Origin: a virus
Length of the DNA: 43,139 bases
Direction: 5' to 3' (one strand)
Virus record (IMG/VR): IMGVR_UViG_3300044970_000973
Coordinates: 1 to 43,139 of that record
The translations under genes were made by a program, and so were the position numbers. The notes below the pieces were generated by a model that saw only the letters and a program-made list of their open reading frames with translations, was not told where the DNA came from and made no database searches. Shown here one piece after another: positions 15,441 through 24,204 of this stretch. How positions within the stretch are numbered: the first letter of the stretch is position 1; each line of letters begins with the position of its first letter.

Positions 15441-18284
15441 TCAGCGGCCCCGCGCCATCTCCTCGCGCAGCACCTGGTCGTAGTACGCCTTCAGCTCCGC
15501 ATAGCTCTTGCCGCCCTGGCCGTAGTAGCTGGTGCCAGTGCGCATGGTCGGGAAGCTGGCCCATTCGGGAGCCAGCCTGTCCGCTACCTGTCGGGTGAAG
15601 CCGCTGGGCAGTCGTGGGTCGACGCCTCGGTTGCGGATCAGTCGGATGGCGGCCATGTCTTGCCGCTCAGGTGTCATCGCTCCGCCGCCCACGGAGTCCC
15701 ATGTCGTCGACAGGAACTGGTACGCGCCAGCCGCGTCAGACGCCAAGCCGTTTGACCTGTTGATGCGCCGGGGGTGGCGGCTCAGGTCACTGAACTTGGC
15801 CCCGGTGAACATGGTCCGGTAGCCGTCTGAATGGGCGGTGCCTTCTGCAAACCTGATGGTGCGCAGAAGCGCCCGGGTCTGTGGCGGCACGCTTCTGACA
15901 GCCACCCGGGAGCCGCTGATTTGCCCCATGCTGGCGCTACCCGAAAAAGGGGTGCTATCCCTCCTGGCGGCATAGGCCGGCGGGGCAACGACATTCAGCA
16001 GGCCGGTGGCAATCTGGTCCCTCAGGCGGATCGCAGACGCCAGGTACGGGTTGGGCCGGGCGGCCGGGCCCCGTGACACCAGGTCGCCGCCATCCAGCTC
16101 CTGCAGCCGCTTCTGTGCATCGCTGTCGACGGGGATCCCGTGCAGCTGCATCTGCCGCTGGAAGAACTCGCTGGGCTTCATGCCCGTCCGGCGGATGATG
16201 TTGCGGGTGGCGTCATCCAGCGGCTTGCCGGTCAGCACGCCATCGAGTTGCTGGATCATCCGCTCCTTGGAATACAGCGGCTGGGTCTCCGCCTTTCGAC
16301 GCAGCTGGGCGTTCTGCTGCGCATTGCCGCGACCGCCCGGGACCAAGCCCTTGTTGATCGACTCCGGGGTGGCGCCGGCTGGGGCCTGCGGCGTCTGCTG
16401 CGGCAGCGACTTCTGCAGGGCATTGCTGTAGAGACCGCCCAGCTGGGTGGTCATGTCCTGCCCTGGCGCCTTGCGGATCATCTCGTCGCCCTGGCGATAC
16501 AGCTGGCCCATCGCCTCCCACAGCTGCTTCGCTTCGTTGGGTGTCAGGTTGGCTCCACCTTCGGAGTTGCCCCGGGCGAACTGCGCCTCCAGTCGCTTCT
16601 TCAAGTCGTCCTGCAGGCCGCGGAGCACCTGGTAGTTCGCCTTGTTGTCCTCCCGGTTGCGCGACGACTGCGCCTGCAGGAACCCCTTGGCCGCCTGGTA
16701 GCTCAGCTGGCCGGACTGCTGCAGTTGCATGATCCGGTCGGTGAAGTCGACGTTGGGGTTCTGCGCCATCTCAGCCCACAGCGCCACCTCGTTCTTCTCC
16801 TGGGTCGGCACGACGAACCCAGCGCGAATCCCGCTGAAGTGCTTGCGCACTCCCTCCTCGTACTGCGCTGCCATCTCTGGGTTGCTGCCGTACAGCTCCC
16901 GGCCGCGGCGCAGCATCAGCTCCTCTGTCTGGTCGACAGCCACGGGATCGCCCAGCACTTCGGGGGTGAGCATCTGCTGCAGATCAACCTGCAGCTGCTC
17001 CCTGGCCTCCCGCTGCTCCAGGCCGTCCTGCAGGTTTTGCTGCTCGATCACCTGTTTCTGCGCTTCCTGCACCACCTCAAGCAGCGCAGCCTTGCCGCCG
17101 ATCTGATCCAGCAGCAGCTCGCCATTGGGGCCCGCTGTCACCTGGGCCATCACCTCCGGAAGTCGGCTCAGCGCCACCTTGGCCCGGCCCCAGTTGCCAC
17201 CGGATGCCATCAGCGTGGCGCCGACCAGCTGCTTGACCAGGCCCTGCTTCTCCTTCTGGTACTCCTCGGTGGTCTGGCCGCTGTCGAGGAAGAAGCCATT
17301 GAGGCCCAGGCTCAACTTCGACGCGACCTGCTCTGGAGGGACGGTGCCGCTGACGATCTCCTCCCCAGCGCTGTCGATCACAGCCGTCAGGGACTGCTTG
17401 GCCTTCTGCGTCTTGAACCCACCAAAGCGCGACTCCTGGTCCGCCATGGCAGAGCCGTACGTGGCTTGGATCTGCTGCTGCCGGGACTTCCACACCTCCG
17501 GCATGATGTGCGCCGTCCCCTGCGGGAACATCAGCGCAGTCATGGCCCGCTGAAACTCCGGGTCACTGGCCGGCACCGACTCCAGCGGGCGGCCGTCGAG
17601 CAGCGTCTTGGTCTGCGACAGCCTCTCCTTGAGCGTTGCGACGTTGCCGTCGATGTAGGCGGTCTGCAGGTTGATGGTGGCGTACCGCAGTGCCCGGGGA
17701 TCTGCCGCTTGAAATCGCCGCAGCATGTCCTCGTAGCCGACCGCCCCTTCGGCCACGCCTTTCTCCAGTCGCTTCTGCAGTTCCTGCAGTGACTGGAATG
17801 CGCCCACCTGGCCCGCTTCCTGGGCCAGTGCCATGCCCTGCTGCTGGGCCCGGGCGTCCGCCTGCTTCTCCTGCTCCACCCCGTAGTCGGTGAGCTTTTC
17901 AAAGAAGGTGCTGAAGCCCGCCAGCGACCGGGCCAGTGGCGTGATGTTGTCGACGTAGGGGGCGTAGCTGGGCGCCTGCACCACGCTCTGCTGCACCACC
18001 GGGTTGGGCGCCTGCACCGGCCGCGGCAGCGGGGAGATGACCGGGCTCTGCGCTTGTGGCAGCTGCGGTGGCGTCGGCACTTGCGCAGGGCCGCCCAGGG
18101 TTGCTCCCTGCCCGGCGGGCGAGAAGGTCTCGACCAGCTGCTGCACCGCCTGAATGGCAGGCTGCTGCAGTTGGCCGGTGCCGATCGGTGCCTGGCTGGC
18201 GGCCTCGGGGATGCCACCCAGCAGACGGCCGGGCGTGCGGCGATCGGTGTTGCCGTACGACTCCCCCAGGTATGGACGTGCCAT
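15441..18284 (-). CDS. Internal core protein (gp15 position) with C-terminal muramidase domain
   Basis: 947 aa. Most of the protein is glutamine-rich helix (about 100-720), as in T7-like gp15/gp16 core proteins. The C-terminal 150 residues (about 800-947) read RALLRTIRFAEGT, GYRTMFTG, DLSRHPR, AAGAYQFLSTTWD, the pattern of phage muramidases of the GH104 / lambda R-like type; the Glu in FAEGT (about residue 814) is the likely catalytic acid. This would open peptidoglycan for the ejection channel. In T7 the wall-degrading domain is at the N-terminus of gp16, so here it sits on a different protein and end. The gene lies between the gp14-like and 2141-aa genes. Confidence 0.85.
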   Translation of the reverse strand: MARPYLGESYGNTDRRTPGRLLGGIPEAASQAPIGTGQLQQPAIQAVQQLVETFSPAGQGATLGGPAQVPTPPQLPQAQSPVISPLPRPVQAPNPVVQQSVVQAPSYAPYVDNITPLARSLAGFSTFFEKLTDYGVEQEKQADARAQQQGMALAQEAGQVGAFQSLQELQKRLEKGVAEGAVGYEDMLRRFQAADPRALRYATINLQTAYIDGNVATLKERLSQTKTLLDGRPLESVPASDPEFQRAMTALMFPQGTAHIMPEVWKSRQQQIQATYGSAMADQESRFGGFKTQKAKQSLTAVIDSAGEEIVSGTVPPEQVASKLSLGLNGFFLDSGQTTEEYQKEKQGLVKQLVGATLMASGGNWGRAKVALSRLPEVMAQVTAGPNGELLLDQIGGKAALLEVVQEAQKQVIEQQNLQDGLEQREAREQLQVDLQQMLTPEVLGDPVAVDQTEELMLRRGRELYGSNPEMAAQYEEGVRKHFSGIRAGFVVPTQEKNEVALWAEMAQNPNVDFTDRIMQLQQSGQLSYQAAKGFLQAQSSRNREDNKANYQVLRGLQDDLKKRLEAQFARGNSEGGANLTPNEAKQLWEAMGQLYRQGDEMIRKAPGQDMTTQLGGLYSNALQKSLPQQTPQAPAGATPESINKGLVPGGRGNAQQNAQLRRKAETQPLYSKERMIQQLDGVLTGKPLDDATRNIIRRTGMKPSEFFQRQMQLHGIPVDSDAQKRLQELDGGDLVSRGPAARPNPYLASAIRLRDQIATGLLNVVAPPAYAARRDSTPFSGSASMGQISGSRVAVRSVPPQTRALLRTIRFAEGTAHSDGYRTMFTGAKFSDLSRHPRRINRSNGLASDAAGAYQFLSTTWDSVGGGAMTPERQDMAAIRLIRNRGVDPRLPSGFTRQVADRLAPEWASFPTMRTGTSYYGQGGKSYAELKAYYDQVLREEMARGR

Positions 18285-18287
18285 GGC

Positions 18288-19283
18288 TTAAGACCTCCCA
18301 GGCTGAGCGGCCTTCCAAGTGTTGTAGCCGCCGATGCCCTTGGCCAGATCCAGGCCGCCGTTGATCACGCTGCCCAGGCCCTGCAGCACGTACGGCGTGC
18401 TGCTCACGTAGGACCGATACACCGGCTGCTGCGTCACCGTGCCCTTCGTCACCTGCTGCCGGATCGGCGTCGGCCCGTACATCGGAGCGACACCAGGCCC
18501 TGGCGCCAGCGCATTCCCCCTGACCGGGTTGGCGTACGGCGTCTGGATGTACGGCTGCTCGCTGACCTTCCGCGCTGCGTACTGCGCCTGCGCCCCGCGC
18601 TTCTTCTCCTGCGTTGCCCTGCCGGTGAAGGCCAGGTTGCGGTTGGTGGCGAAGTCGTACTGCGCCTGCTGCCGGTAGTAATCGGCCACCAGGTTGTCGA
18701 CGGTGTTGCCCACCCGCCCTGATGCCCGCACCTCCGCCCGCATCTGCGCCGCCTCCCGTGACCCCTTCAGCTTCTGCTGCGCCGCGGCCTCCTCCTCCTG
18801 CATGAACATCACGTCGAGCTGCCGCAGGTCGTTGGCATAGGCGACGCCAGCCAGCTCGGCATTCAGCTCCATCACCGACCGCTGCTGGTCCTCCCTCATC
18901 TGTTCGTAGCCACGGCTCAGGTCGGTCTGCAGCTGCTGGAATTCGTAGTTCTGCTGGTAGACGGCCTGCTCGTACTGGTACCGGCGCTGCTGTTCAGCCA
19001 CCTCGTTCTCGTACTGCAGGTTCGACTGCTGGTACTCAAACTGCCGGGCGGCCATCTGGTTCTGGAAGACGTATTCCGACTGCCGCAGCTGCTCTTGGAA
19101 CTGGTAGTCCATTTGCCGCTGGGCTTCCATGAACTGGTACCCCGCCTGCGCCTGCTGCGTCTGGTACTGGTAGTTCGCTTGCGCCTTGGCCCCTTGGTAG
19201 CCGGAGTAGGCGCTGTAGATCCCTAGGCCAATGGAGGCAACACTGCCGACGATCGGCGCGATGACGGCTAGTGGGGCGCACAT
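18288..19283 (-). CDS. Internal virion protein, gp14-like
   Basis: 331 aa. N-terminal hydrophobic segment LAVIAPIVGSVASIGLGIYSAYSGY (about 5-29, in part), then a long Gln/Tyr-rich coiled coil (YQYQTQQAQAGYQFMEAQRQ, about 38-130), a basic region and a Pro/Gly-rich C-terminus. T7 gp14 forms the outer-membrane part of the ejection channel and has this kind of N-terminal membrane segment. Gene order (gp13-like, this, gp15-like, gp16-like) supports the assignment. It overlaps the end of the preceding gene by 16 bases. Confidence 0.8.
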   Translation of the reverse strand: MCAPLAVIAPIVGSVASIGLGIYSAYSGYQGAKAQANYQYQTQQAQAGYQFMEAQRQMDYQFQEQLRQSEYVFQNQMAARQFEYQQSNLQYENEVAEQQRRYQYEQAVYQQNYEFQQLQTDLSRGYEQMREDQQRSVMELNAELAGVAYANDLRQLDVMFMQEEEAAAQQKLKGSREAAQMRAEVRASGRVGNTVDNLVADYYRQQAQYDFATNRNLAFTGRATQEKKRGAQAQYAARKVSEQPYIQTPYANPVRGNALAPGPGVAPMYGPTPIRQQVTKGTVTQQPVYRSYVSSTPYVLQGLGSVINGGLDLAKGIGGYNTWKAAQPGRS

Positions 19284-19753
19284 GGCTTCACCTTGCAGAA
19301 CTCCAAGAACCGTCGACCTTCTGGCCCATAGTTTGGATGCTCAGCGATGAACGTGAAACCCATCCACCGGATCCATCTGATGTGGACTTCATTCCTGGCG
19401 TCGACGCAGTTCCAGAGCAGGTCGTAGTCATCGAAGAAGCGGGCGACATGGGCCTTGGCTTCACGCAGGAACCGCAGTCGCACTCTCGCATCTGACACCA
19501 GCCCTTCAGTCCCCAGCAGCCACACCGTTCCCATGCGTTCAGCGGCGGGCACCACCCCGTACATCCCAACGGGTGTGTCGTCCTCGCGGCAGATCGTCAT
19601 GCAGGGGCTGCCGTGCAGCAGGCCAATCAGCAGCGACTGCTCGGCGTTGTCACGCCCACTGGCCTGCAGCTCAGCCCTGTCGGCTGGCCGCATGCCTGCC
19701 GCCACTGCAGGGATGTCGCTGGGGATCGCCTTGCGCACATAGGCCCGTCTCAC
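19268..19753 (-). CDS. gp13-like virion/assembly protein, GNAT-like fold
   Basis: 161 aa from a GTG at 19753 that overlaps the TGA of tail tube protein B (GTGA). The open frame runs further upstream, but those residues shadow the tail gene. The sequence VRKAIPSDIPAVAAGMRPADRAEL ... TPVGMYGVVPAA ... GTVWLLGTEGL ... NEVHIRWIRWMGFTF is like the T7 gp13 family and acetyltransferase-like phage proteins. T7 gp13 is needed for virion maturation and internal core assembly. No complete acetyl-CoA loop is evident, so enzymatic activity is doubtful. Confidence 0.8.
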   Translation of the reverse strand: MRRAYVRKAIPSDIPAVAAGMRPADRAELQASGRDNAEQSLLIGLLHGSPCMTICREDDTPVGMYGVVPAAERMGTVWLLGTEGLVSDARVRLRFLREAKAHVARFFDDYDLLWNCVDARNEVHIRWIRWMGFTFIAEHPNYGPEGRRFLEFCKVKPCAPH

Positions 19754-22377
19754 AGTCGATCGGCCCTGCTGAAGTACATGCCTTCCCACTCTGCCGACTG
19801 GACTCGACAGGGCAGTGGGCTGCGGCTGAAGATCTCGACCTTGGTATCGATGTTCTGCGCCATCACCGGCACACGGAACTTGCCCACCTGCTGCGCCACC
19901 GTCCCCAGCGCCACCGCCGAGTCGCCCATCACCAGCCCGTTGAAGGGGTGCTTCTTGGTCGTCCGGCCTCTTGGTGTGATCCACAGCTCAAAATGCCCTG
20001 ACTTGTCGTGCATCAGCGTCCAGGTCCGCATCTGCAGCCTGGGCCCGCCGATGATCGACACACCTCCACCCTGCGGCTGCTCCTTCAGGTAGGGGGTGCT
20101 GAACTCGTACCGCATGGTGTACAGCTCCCCAACCCAGAACGACGCAGCGGTCAGGTTGCCCCGCACCGTGATGGTGTTGGCGCCCTGCGCGATGGGGAAC
20201 ACCACCTGCCCCGGGGCCAGGGGGTTGCCGACGCCCCCGGTGCCCACCACCACGTACTCGCCCCCGGTGCTGCGGGGGTAGGGCAGCGTGATGGTCGACT
20301 GCACGTCCAGGCCGGATGGGTTGGTCAGCGCCACGGTGCAGGCCGCCTGGCTGGCCTTGCGATCCACCAGCAGCTCGTAGTCCTTGCCCGGGTCGACGTT
20401 CTCCGGCCGCACCACCACCTGCTCCAGGTACACCCCATCGGCGTACTGCACGACGGCGTACAGGTCGCTGTCGACGAACTGGACCCCCAGCAGCTGCTTG
20501 TCCCCTTCCACCTCCCAGTAGGACCAGGCGCTCTGCAGCTTCTGATCACCTTGGAAGAAGAACTTGTAGAAGTACAGGCGCTTCGGCTGCGACTTGGTGA
20601 TCAGCGCCACCGCTTCCTCGGACACCGTGGCTGCCATCTGCACCAGGTCGGCGGGGATGTAGCGGGGCACCGTGGCCGTCACCTCGTCGCTGGCCGGCAC
20701 CGGGCTGGTGGTGTCCGGCAGGAAGTATTCACGCAACCCGCCGAACGTCCCTCGCGGGATGGGGAAGTAGATGGTCCGGCCCACTGCCACCGGATCCGAC
20801 CCGTCCAGCGTTTCAAAGGCCGTCATCTGGGTGATGCTGGCGCTCTTGGGCGTCAGCGGCTGCACGGTCAGCGAGCCGCTGTCCATGCGGAACTGCGCGT
20901 GCCGGGAGAACAGCAGCAGCGTACTGGCGAATGGCACCGCCGCCACCAGCACGTTCACTTGGCTGCCGCCGCAGGTGATGTCGATTGGGTCGGAGTCGAG
21001 CACCGTCTGCACGGTCTCAGGGAAGAAGCGGTCGAACTCATCCGCGGCCGACAGGATCACGTTCTCGTCCGACAGCAGCACCAGCCGGTTGCGGAACACC
21101 GTGATGTTGCTGAGCTGGCTGCCGACAAAGCTCGGATTCGGGGCGGTGTTCTCGTCCCCCGCCAGCTTTGGGCTCCAGTCGAACTGCTTGAACGTGAAGG
21201 TGCCGTCGTTCTCGCGCACCAGTACATGCGGCATGGTCGCCGGATCCAGCTTGTACGGGACGCCCGGGGCAACAGTCTCCTGCCAGTTGCCGTCTCCGAA
21301 CCCGCTGCCGGCGTTGGTCTCAAACCGCAGGTACCAGTCGTCGAACTCGCTGCTGCTGTCCCCCTGCACCTTCACGATGAAGCCGTGCTCCGCCTTGGTG
21401 GGCAGGTCGGTCAGGGACTCCACCGTGCCCTTCACCGCTCGGATGGACGCAGCGTCGTACCCGTCCGTCGCCTCCATCGTGTAGGCGCCGCCGTCGTTCT
21501 TCGACACCCGGATGATGTACTCGTCGGCCGTGAAGGTGAACCCAGACAGGGCGCCCTGGGTGGCGAGCGCATCCCGCAGCCGCTTGGCGATGTCCACCGT
21601 CGACAGCGATGGGTTGTAGTTGACGGAGCAGTTGCCGCTGGTGGTCAACGACTGCGCCGCGGTGAACGTGAAGGTGTTGGCCCCGGTCACGGTGATCGTG
21701 AACTGGCCATTGACCGCGGTGCCAGTCAGCGAGGCGAAGTTAATCTGGTATCCCGTCACCCACCCGTGGTTGTTGCAGGTGACGGTGACGGTGGTGCCGG
21801 ACTGGCTGTACGTGGCGGAGAAGGTGTCGCCGCCCGGCGGCCTGGTCTTCACTGCCACCTCAGTAGCGTTGACCTTGACCTTGTACTCGGTGTTGTAGGC
21901 CGCGGCCTTCACGAACACCATCCCCTTGGTGCCCCACGACGGGCTCAGGTCGCCGCCACCAGACAGCAGGGCCGGCACCTTCTCGCGGTTCAGGATGAAG
22001 GTGTAGTCCGCCACCGACGCCACCCGGAACTGCTTGCTGGGCTCGCCTGCCACGTCCAGGTAGCCGGTGCCGTTGGGGGTGGCCACCGACTTCAGCACGC
22101 CATCCAGGCCGAACACCTTGATGGCGTTGTCCTGCAGCAGGATCCCCCACCTGTTGATGCCGTCCCGATCGACGACGGTGAAGTGGGGCCGGCCGCTGCC
22201 GGCTGAACCGCTGAACAGCTTGCCGATGTGGTTGAAGGGCGGGCGCTTCTTCAGTCCCTCCACTGGCGACGGCATGCAGTTCACGACTGCCTCAGCCTGT
22301 GACGCCAGGCGAAGGGCAGCCGGCTGCTGACTCACCCCATTGATCAGGTTGGGGATGGTGCTGCTGACCAGGGGCAT
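19750..22377 (-). CDS. Tail tubular protein B (gp12-like nozzle)
   Basis: 875 aa, compared with about 790 in T7. The start SSTIPNLINGVSQQPAALR followed by ASQAEAVVNCMPSPVEGLKKRPP is the hallmark of this family. It forms the tail nozzle below the adaptor ring and carries the fibres. The long beta-rich body includes a likely Ig-like insertion near 190-250 (FSATYSQSGTTVTVTCNNHGWVTG, in part). It starts two bases after the tail tube A stop and hands over to the gp13-like gene by a GTGA overlap. Confidence 0.94.
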   Translation of the reverse strand: MPLVSSTIPNLINGVSQQPAALRLASQAEAVVNCMPSPVEGLKKRPPFNHIGKLFSGSAGSGRPHFTVVDRDGINRWGILLQDNAIKVFGLDGVLKSVATPNGTGYLDVAGEPSKQFRVASVADYTFILNREKVPALLSGGGDLSPSWGTKGMVFVKAAAYNTEYKVKVNATEVAVKTRPPGGDTFSATYSQSGTTVTVTCNNHGWVTGYQINFASLTGTAVNGQFTITVTGANTFTFTAAQSLTTSGNCSVNYNPSLSTVDIAKRLRDALATQGALSGFTFTADEYIIRVSKNDGGAYTMEATDGYDAASIRAVKGTVESLTDLPTKAEHGFIVKVQGDSSSEFDDWYLRFETNAGSGFGDGNWQETVAPGVPYKLDPATMPHVLVRENDGTFTFKQFDWSPKLAGDENTAPNPSFVGSQLSNITVFRNRLVLLSDENVILSAADEFDRFFPETVQTVLDSDPIDITCGGSQVNVLVAAVPFASTLLLFSRHAQFRMDSGSLTVQPLTPKSASITQMTAFETLDGSDPVAVGRTIYFPIPRGTFGGLREYFLPDTTSPVPASDEVTATVPRYIPADLVQMAATVSEEAVALITKSQPKRLYFYKFFFQGDQKLQSAWSYWEVEGDKQLLGVQFVDSDLYAVVQYADGVYLEQVVVRPENVDPGKDYELLVDRKASQAACTVALTNPSGLDVQSTITLPYPRSTGGEYVVVGTGGVGNPLAPGQVVFPIAQGANTITVRGNLTAASFWVGELYTMRYEFSTPYLKEQPQGGGVSIIGGPRLQMRTWTLMHDKSGHFELWITPRGRTTKKHPFNGLVMGDSAVALGTVAQQVGKFRVPVMAQNIDTKVEIFSRSPLPCRVQSAEWEGMYFSRADRL

Positions 22378-22379
22378 GG

Positions 22380-22988
22380 CTACATCCGGCGGATGGTGTT
22401 GATCGGCAGGTACCCAAGCACTGGGCCGCCGATGTTGGGATCACCCTGCAACATGCTGTGGTTGTCCAGCGTCGTCTCCAGCTCCAGAAAGGCCGACCTG
22501 GCCATGGCCTCCTCGACTGCGTTCATGTTGTTCAGGTCGTTGGAGCCGATCACCTGCTGCTGCAGCTGCCGGCCGCCCATCACCGTGATGTACCGGCGTG
22601 CGTGCTCGGGCAGCTCGTCCCACTCCAGCGCCAGGGTGACGTCCGCCTTCAGGTCCTGGTCGAACTGGTAGCTGTTGCCGCGCCGGTCGTAGAGCTTGGC
22701 GCCACGCTGCACCACGTCCAGGTGCGGATGGTTGTATTCGTGGACCACCACCCGCAGCACGTTGTTGCCCACCAGGATCTCGCTGTCCTGGTTCCGCAGC
22801 AGCGTGCGCTCGTAGTCGGTGTTGAACGTCCAGCCTTCCATCTGCAGGCGACGGCTGGCGTCGATCAGGATGTCGCTGGCCTGTTGCGCCAGGCCGAAGT
22901 CACCATCGATGCTGTTGACGGGAGCTTCCCCCAGCATCCGCAGGACCGTGTTGACGGCCTCCAGAAACGACGTGCGGGTGATGGGCAT
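22380..22988 (-). CDS. Tail tubular protein A (gp11-like adaptor)
   Basis: 202 aa, close to T7 gp11 (196 aa). Residues TSFLEAVNTVLRMLGEAPVNSI, ASRRLQMEGWTFNT and DELPEHARRYITVMGGRQLQQQ are characteristic of the family that forms the dodecameric ring between portal and nozzle. It lies immediately upstream of tail tube B on the same strand and downstream of the terminator that follows the capsid gene, so it depends on read-through or a nearby promoter. Confidence 0.94.
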   Translation of the reverse strand: MPITRTSFLEAVNTVLRMLGEAPVNSIDGDFGLAQQASDILIDASRRLQMEGWTFNTDYERTLLRNQDSEILVGNNVLRVVVHEYNHPHLDVVQRGAKLYDRRGNSYQFDQDLKADVTLALEWDELPEHARRYITVMGGRQLQQQVIGSNDLNNMNAVEEAMARSAFLELETTLDNHSMLQGDPNIGGPVLGYLPINTIRRM

Positions 22989-22998
22989 GGGTCAGCTC

Positions 22999-23031
22999 CA
23001 GAAGAAAGAAGAAGGGGGCCCGTAGGCCCCC
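22999..23031 (-). terminator. Terminator after the capsid gene
   Basis: On the minus strand a 7-bp GC stem (23031-23025 with 23020-23014, GGGGGCC/GGCCCCC) closes a TACG tetraloop and is followed by the pyrimidine run TTCTTCTTTCTTCT. It lies 10 bases past the capsid stop, at the place of T7 terminator T-phi after gene 10. The U-run is interrupted by C, so termination may be partial. Confidence 0.8.
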
Positions 23032-23040
23032 GCTGGATCG

Positions 23041-24024
23041 TCAGCTGGTGGCGGTGTAGATCTCGATGGCGCAGTCAGGGCGCAGCACGCCGCTGCCCAG
23101 GGCCATCGAACCAACCATGAAGGTGCCTTGCCACAGGGCGTGCACGTCGGAGCCGGTCTGCTCCATCTTCAGGTCCATCAGCTTCACGGTGCCCACGGCC
23201 TGCTTGTTGAACACAAGCGACACGCAGTCGGTGAAGTTGCCGCTGTAGTCGTTGTTCTCCCCAGTAACCGCAGAGCGGTTGGTGGTGGGGAGGTGGGTCG
23301 ACTTCAGGATGGTGATGCCGGCCACCTTCAGCACGGTGCCGTCCGCATAGGCGCCTTGCCCACCCCAGTCACGGTTGATGACGTCGGTTTGCTGGACGAG
23401 CTTGTAATACTCGGCCGGAGCCAGAACGCAGTAGCGGTCGTTCTCGGGCAGGTGCTTCTCGTCCATGGTCTGGGCTGCGCTGAACAGCGCAGTGGCCAGC
23501 TGGGCGCCAGTGATCGCGGCCTTGTTGGCGGCCACGATCTTGATGCGAGTGCCGCCAGGCAGATCGGTGTTGAAGTTGGTGGCGGTGCGGGCCGCCTTGG
23601 CGATCATCGTGGCGATGTTCTGGTCGAACCGATAGGCCATGGCGTTGCCCATCTCAGTGCTGTACTGAGAGCGCACGTCGTAGTGGTTCTTCGCCTCGTC
23701 GATGTCAGCGATGAACACGTTGCTCACCAGCTTGTCGTCGATGTTGATGACAGCTTCGGCGTGCTTGATCTGGTTGCCAGTCAGCATCGTGCCAGGGGTG
23801 TGGTACGAGGTGCTGGTCAGACCGATGATCGGGAACTGCGCCGACCGGCCGGAGCTGATGGTCCGAACAGTGTGCAGCGGTTCAAAGATGGTGGCCCGGC
23901 GGAAGGCGGTCAGCACTTCACCGCTGAACACCTTGAGGAACATGGCGTTGTCACCAAGGAAGGTGCCACCGCCAGCGTTGTTGATAAGGCCAAGCCGTGA
24001 GGCTGTGAAATCGGGAGCAGGCAT
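23041..24024 (-). CDS. Major capsid protein (gp10-like)
   Basis: 327 aa, an HK97-fold shell protein. FLKVFSGEVLTAFRRATIFEPLHTVRTI, SGRSAQFPIIGLTSTSYHTPG and the late segment DYSGNFTDCVSLVFNKQAVGTVKLMDL are typical of T7-like capsids (cited in parts). Length is near T7 gp10A. No frameshifted longer form like T7 10B is suggested, because the stop is followed at once by a terminator. It lies between the scaffold terminator (24154-24184) and its own (22999-23031), so it seems to have a separate transcript, as expected for the most abundant protein. Confidence 0.95.
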   Translation of the reverse strand: MPAPDFTASRLGLINNAGGGTFLGDNAMFLKVFSGEVLTAFRRATIFEPLHTVRTISSGRSAQFPIIGLTSTSYHTPGTMLTGNQIKHAEAVINIDDKLVSNVFIADIDEAKNHYDVRSQYSTEMGNAMAYRFDQNIATMIAKAARTATNFNTDLPGGTRIKIVAANKAAITGAQLATALFSAAQTMDEKHLPENDRYCVLAPAEYYKLVQQTDVINRDWGGQGAYADGTVLKVAGITILKSTHLPTTNRSAVTGENNDYSGNFTDCVSLVFNKQAVGTVKLMDLKMEQTGSDVHALWQGTFMVGSMALGSGVLRPDCAIEIYTATS

Positions 24025-24149
24025 TGATCGACTCCTAGAGAAGTTGGGTTGTTACCCGACCTCCCTCCCTTCCACTGGGGGTGTCCTCCGCAGAGGGCCT
24101 TCGCTTAAGTGAGCGGGTCCAGGTGCCCAGAGTGTAGGCACTCACTCAA
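24025..24149 (-). promoter_or_regulatory. Capsid leader, presumed phage promoter region
   Basis: About 125 non-coding bases between the scaffold terminator and the capsid start. On the minus strand it holds CTCTGGGCACCTGGA (24134-24120), whose GGGCACC core resembles the reported Syn5 RNA polymerase promoter (ATTGGGCACCCGTAA). Next to it is an inverted repeat, GAGTG/CACTC (24130-24143). Purine-rich AAGGGAGGGAGG and then TAGGAGT upstream of ATG would serve as ribosome sites. Promoter identity is inferred from position and weak similarity. Confidence 0.4.
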
Positions 24150-24153
24150 GCAA

Positions 24154-24184
24154 CAAAAAAGCCCCGGACCTGTGGACCGGGGCT
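24154..24184 (-). terminator. Strong intrinsic terminator after scaffold gene
   Basis: Minus strand: AGCCCCGG ... CCGGGGCT, an 8-bp stem (24184-24177 with 24167-24160), an A·A mismatch and two more pairs around a 3-base loop, followed by a run of six T (24159-24154). It lies about 20 bases after the scaffold stop and upstream of the capsid leader. This is a textbook rho-independent terminator. Confidence 0.88.
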
Positions 24185-24204
24185 GGATCCCTTTCCTCCT
24201 GCAT

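Noticed and set aside
11014-15483. Long plus-strand open frames (548, 347 and 478 aa) opposite the 2141-aa gene
   Set aside because: Same shadow effect from high GC at third positions; no ribosome sites and no recognisable domains.
20008-22206. 732-aa plus-strand open frame opposite tail tube B
   Set aside because: Antisense shadow: Arg/Gly/His/Val-rich composition, no domain, and the tail protein on the minus strand explains the region.
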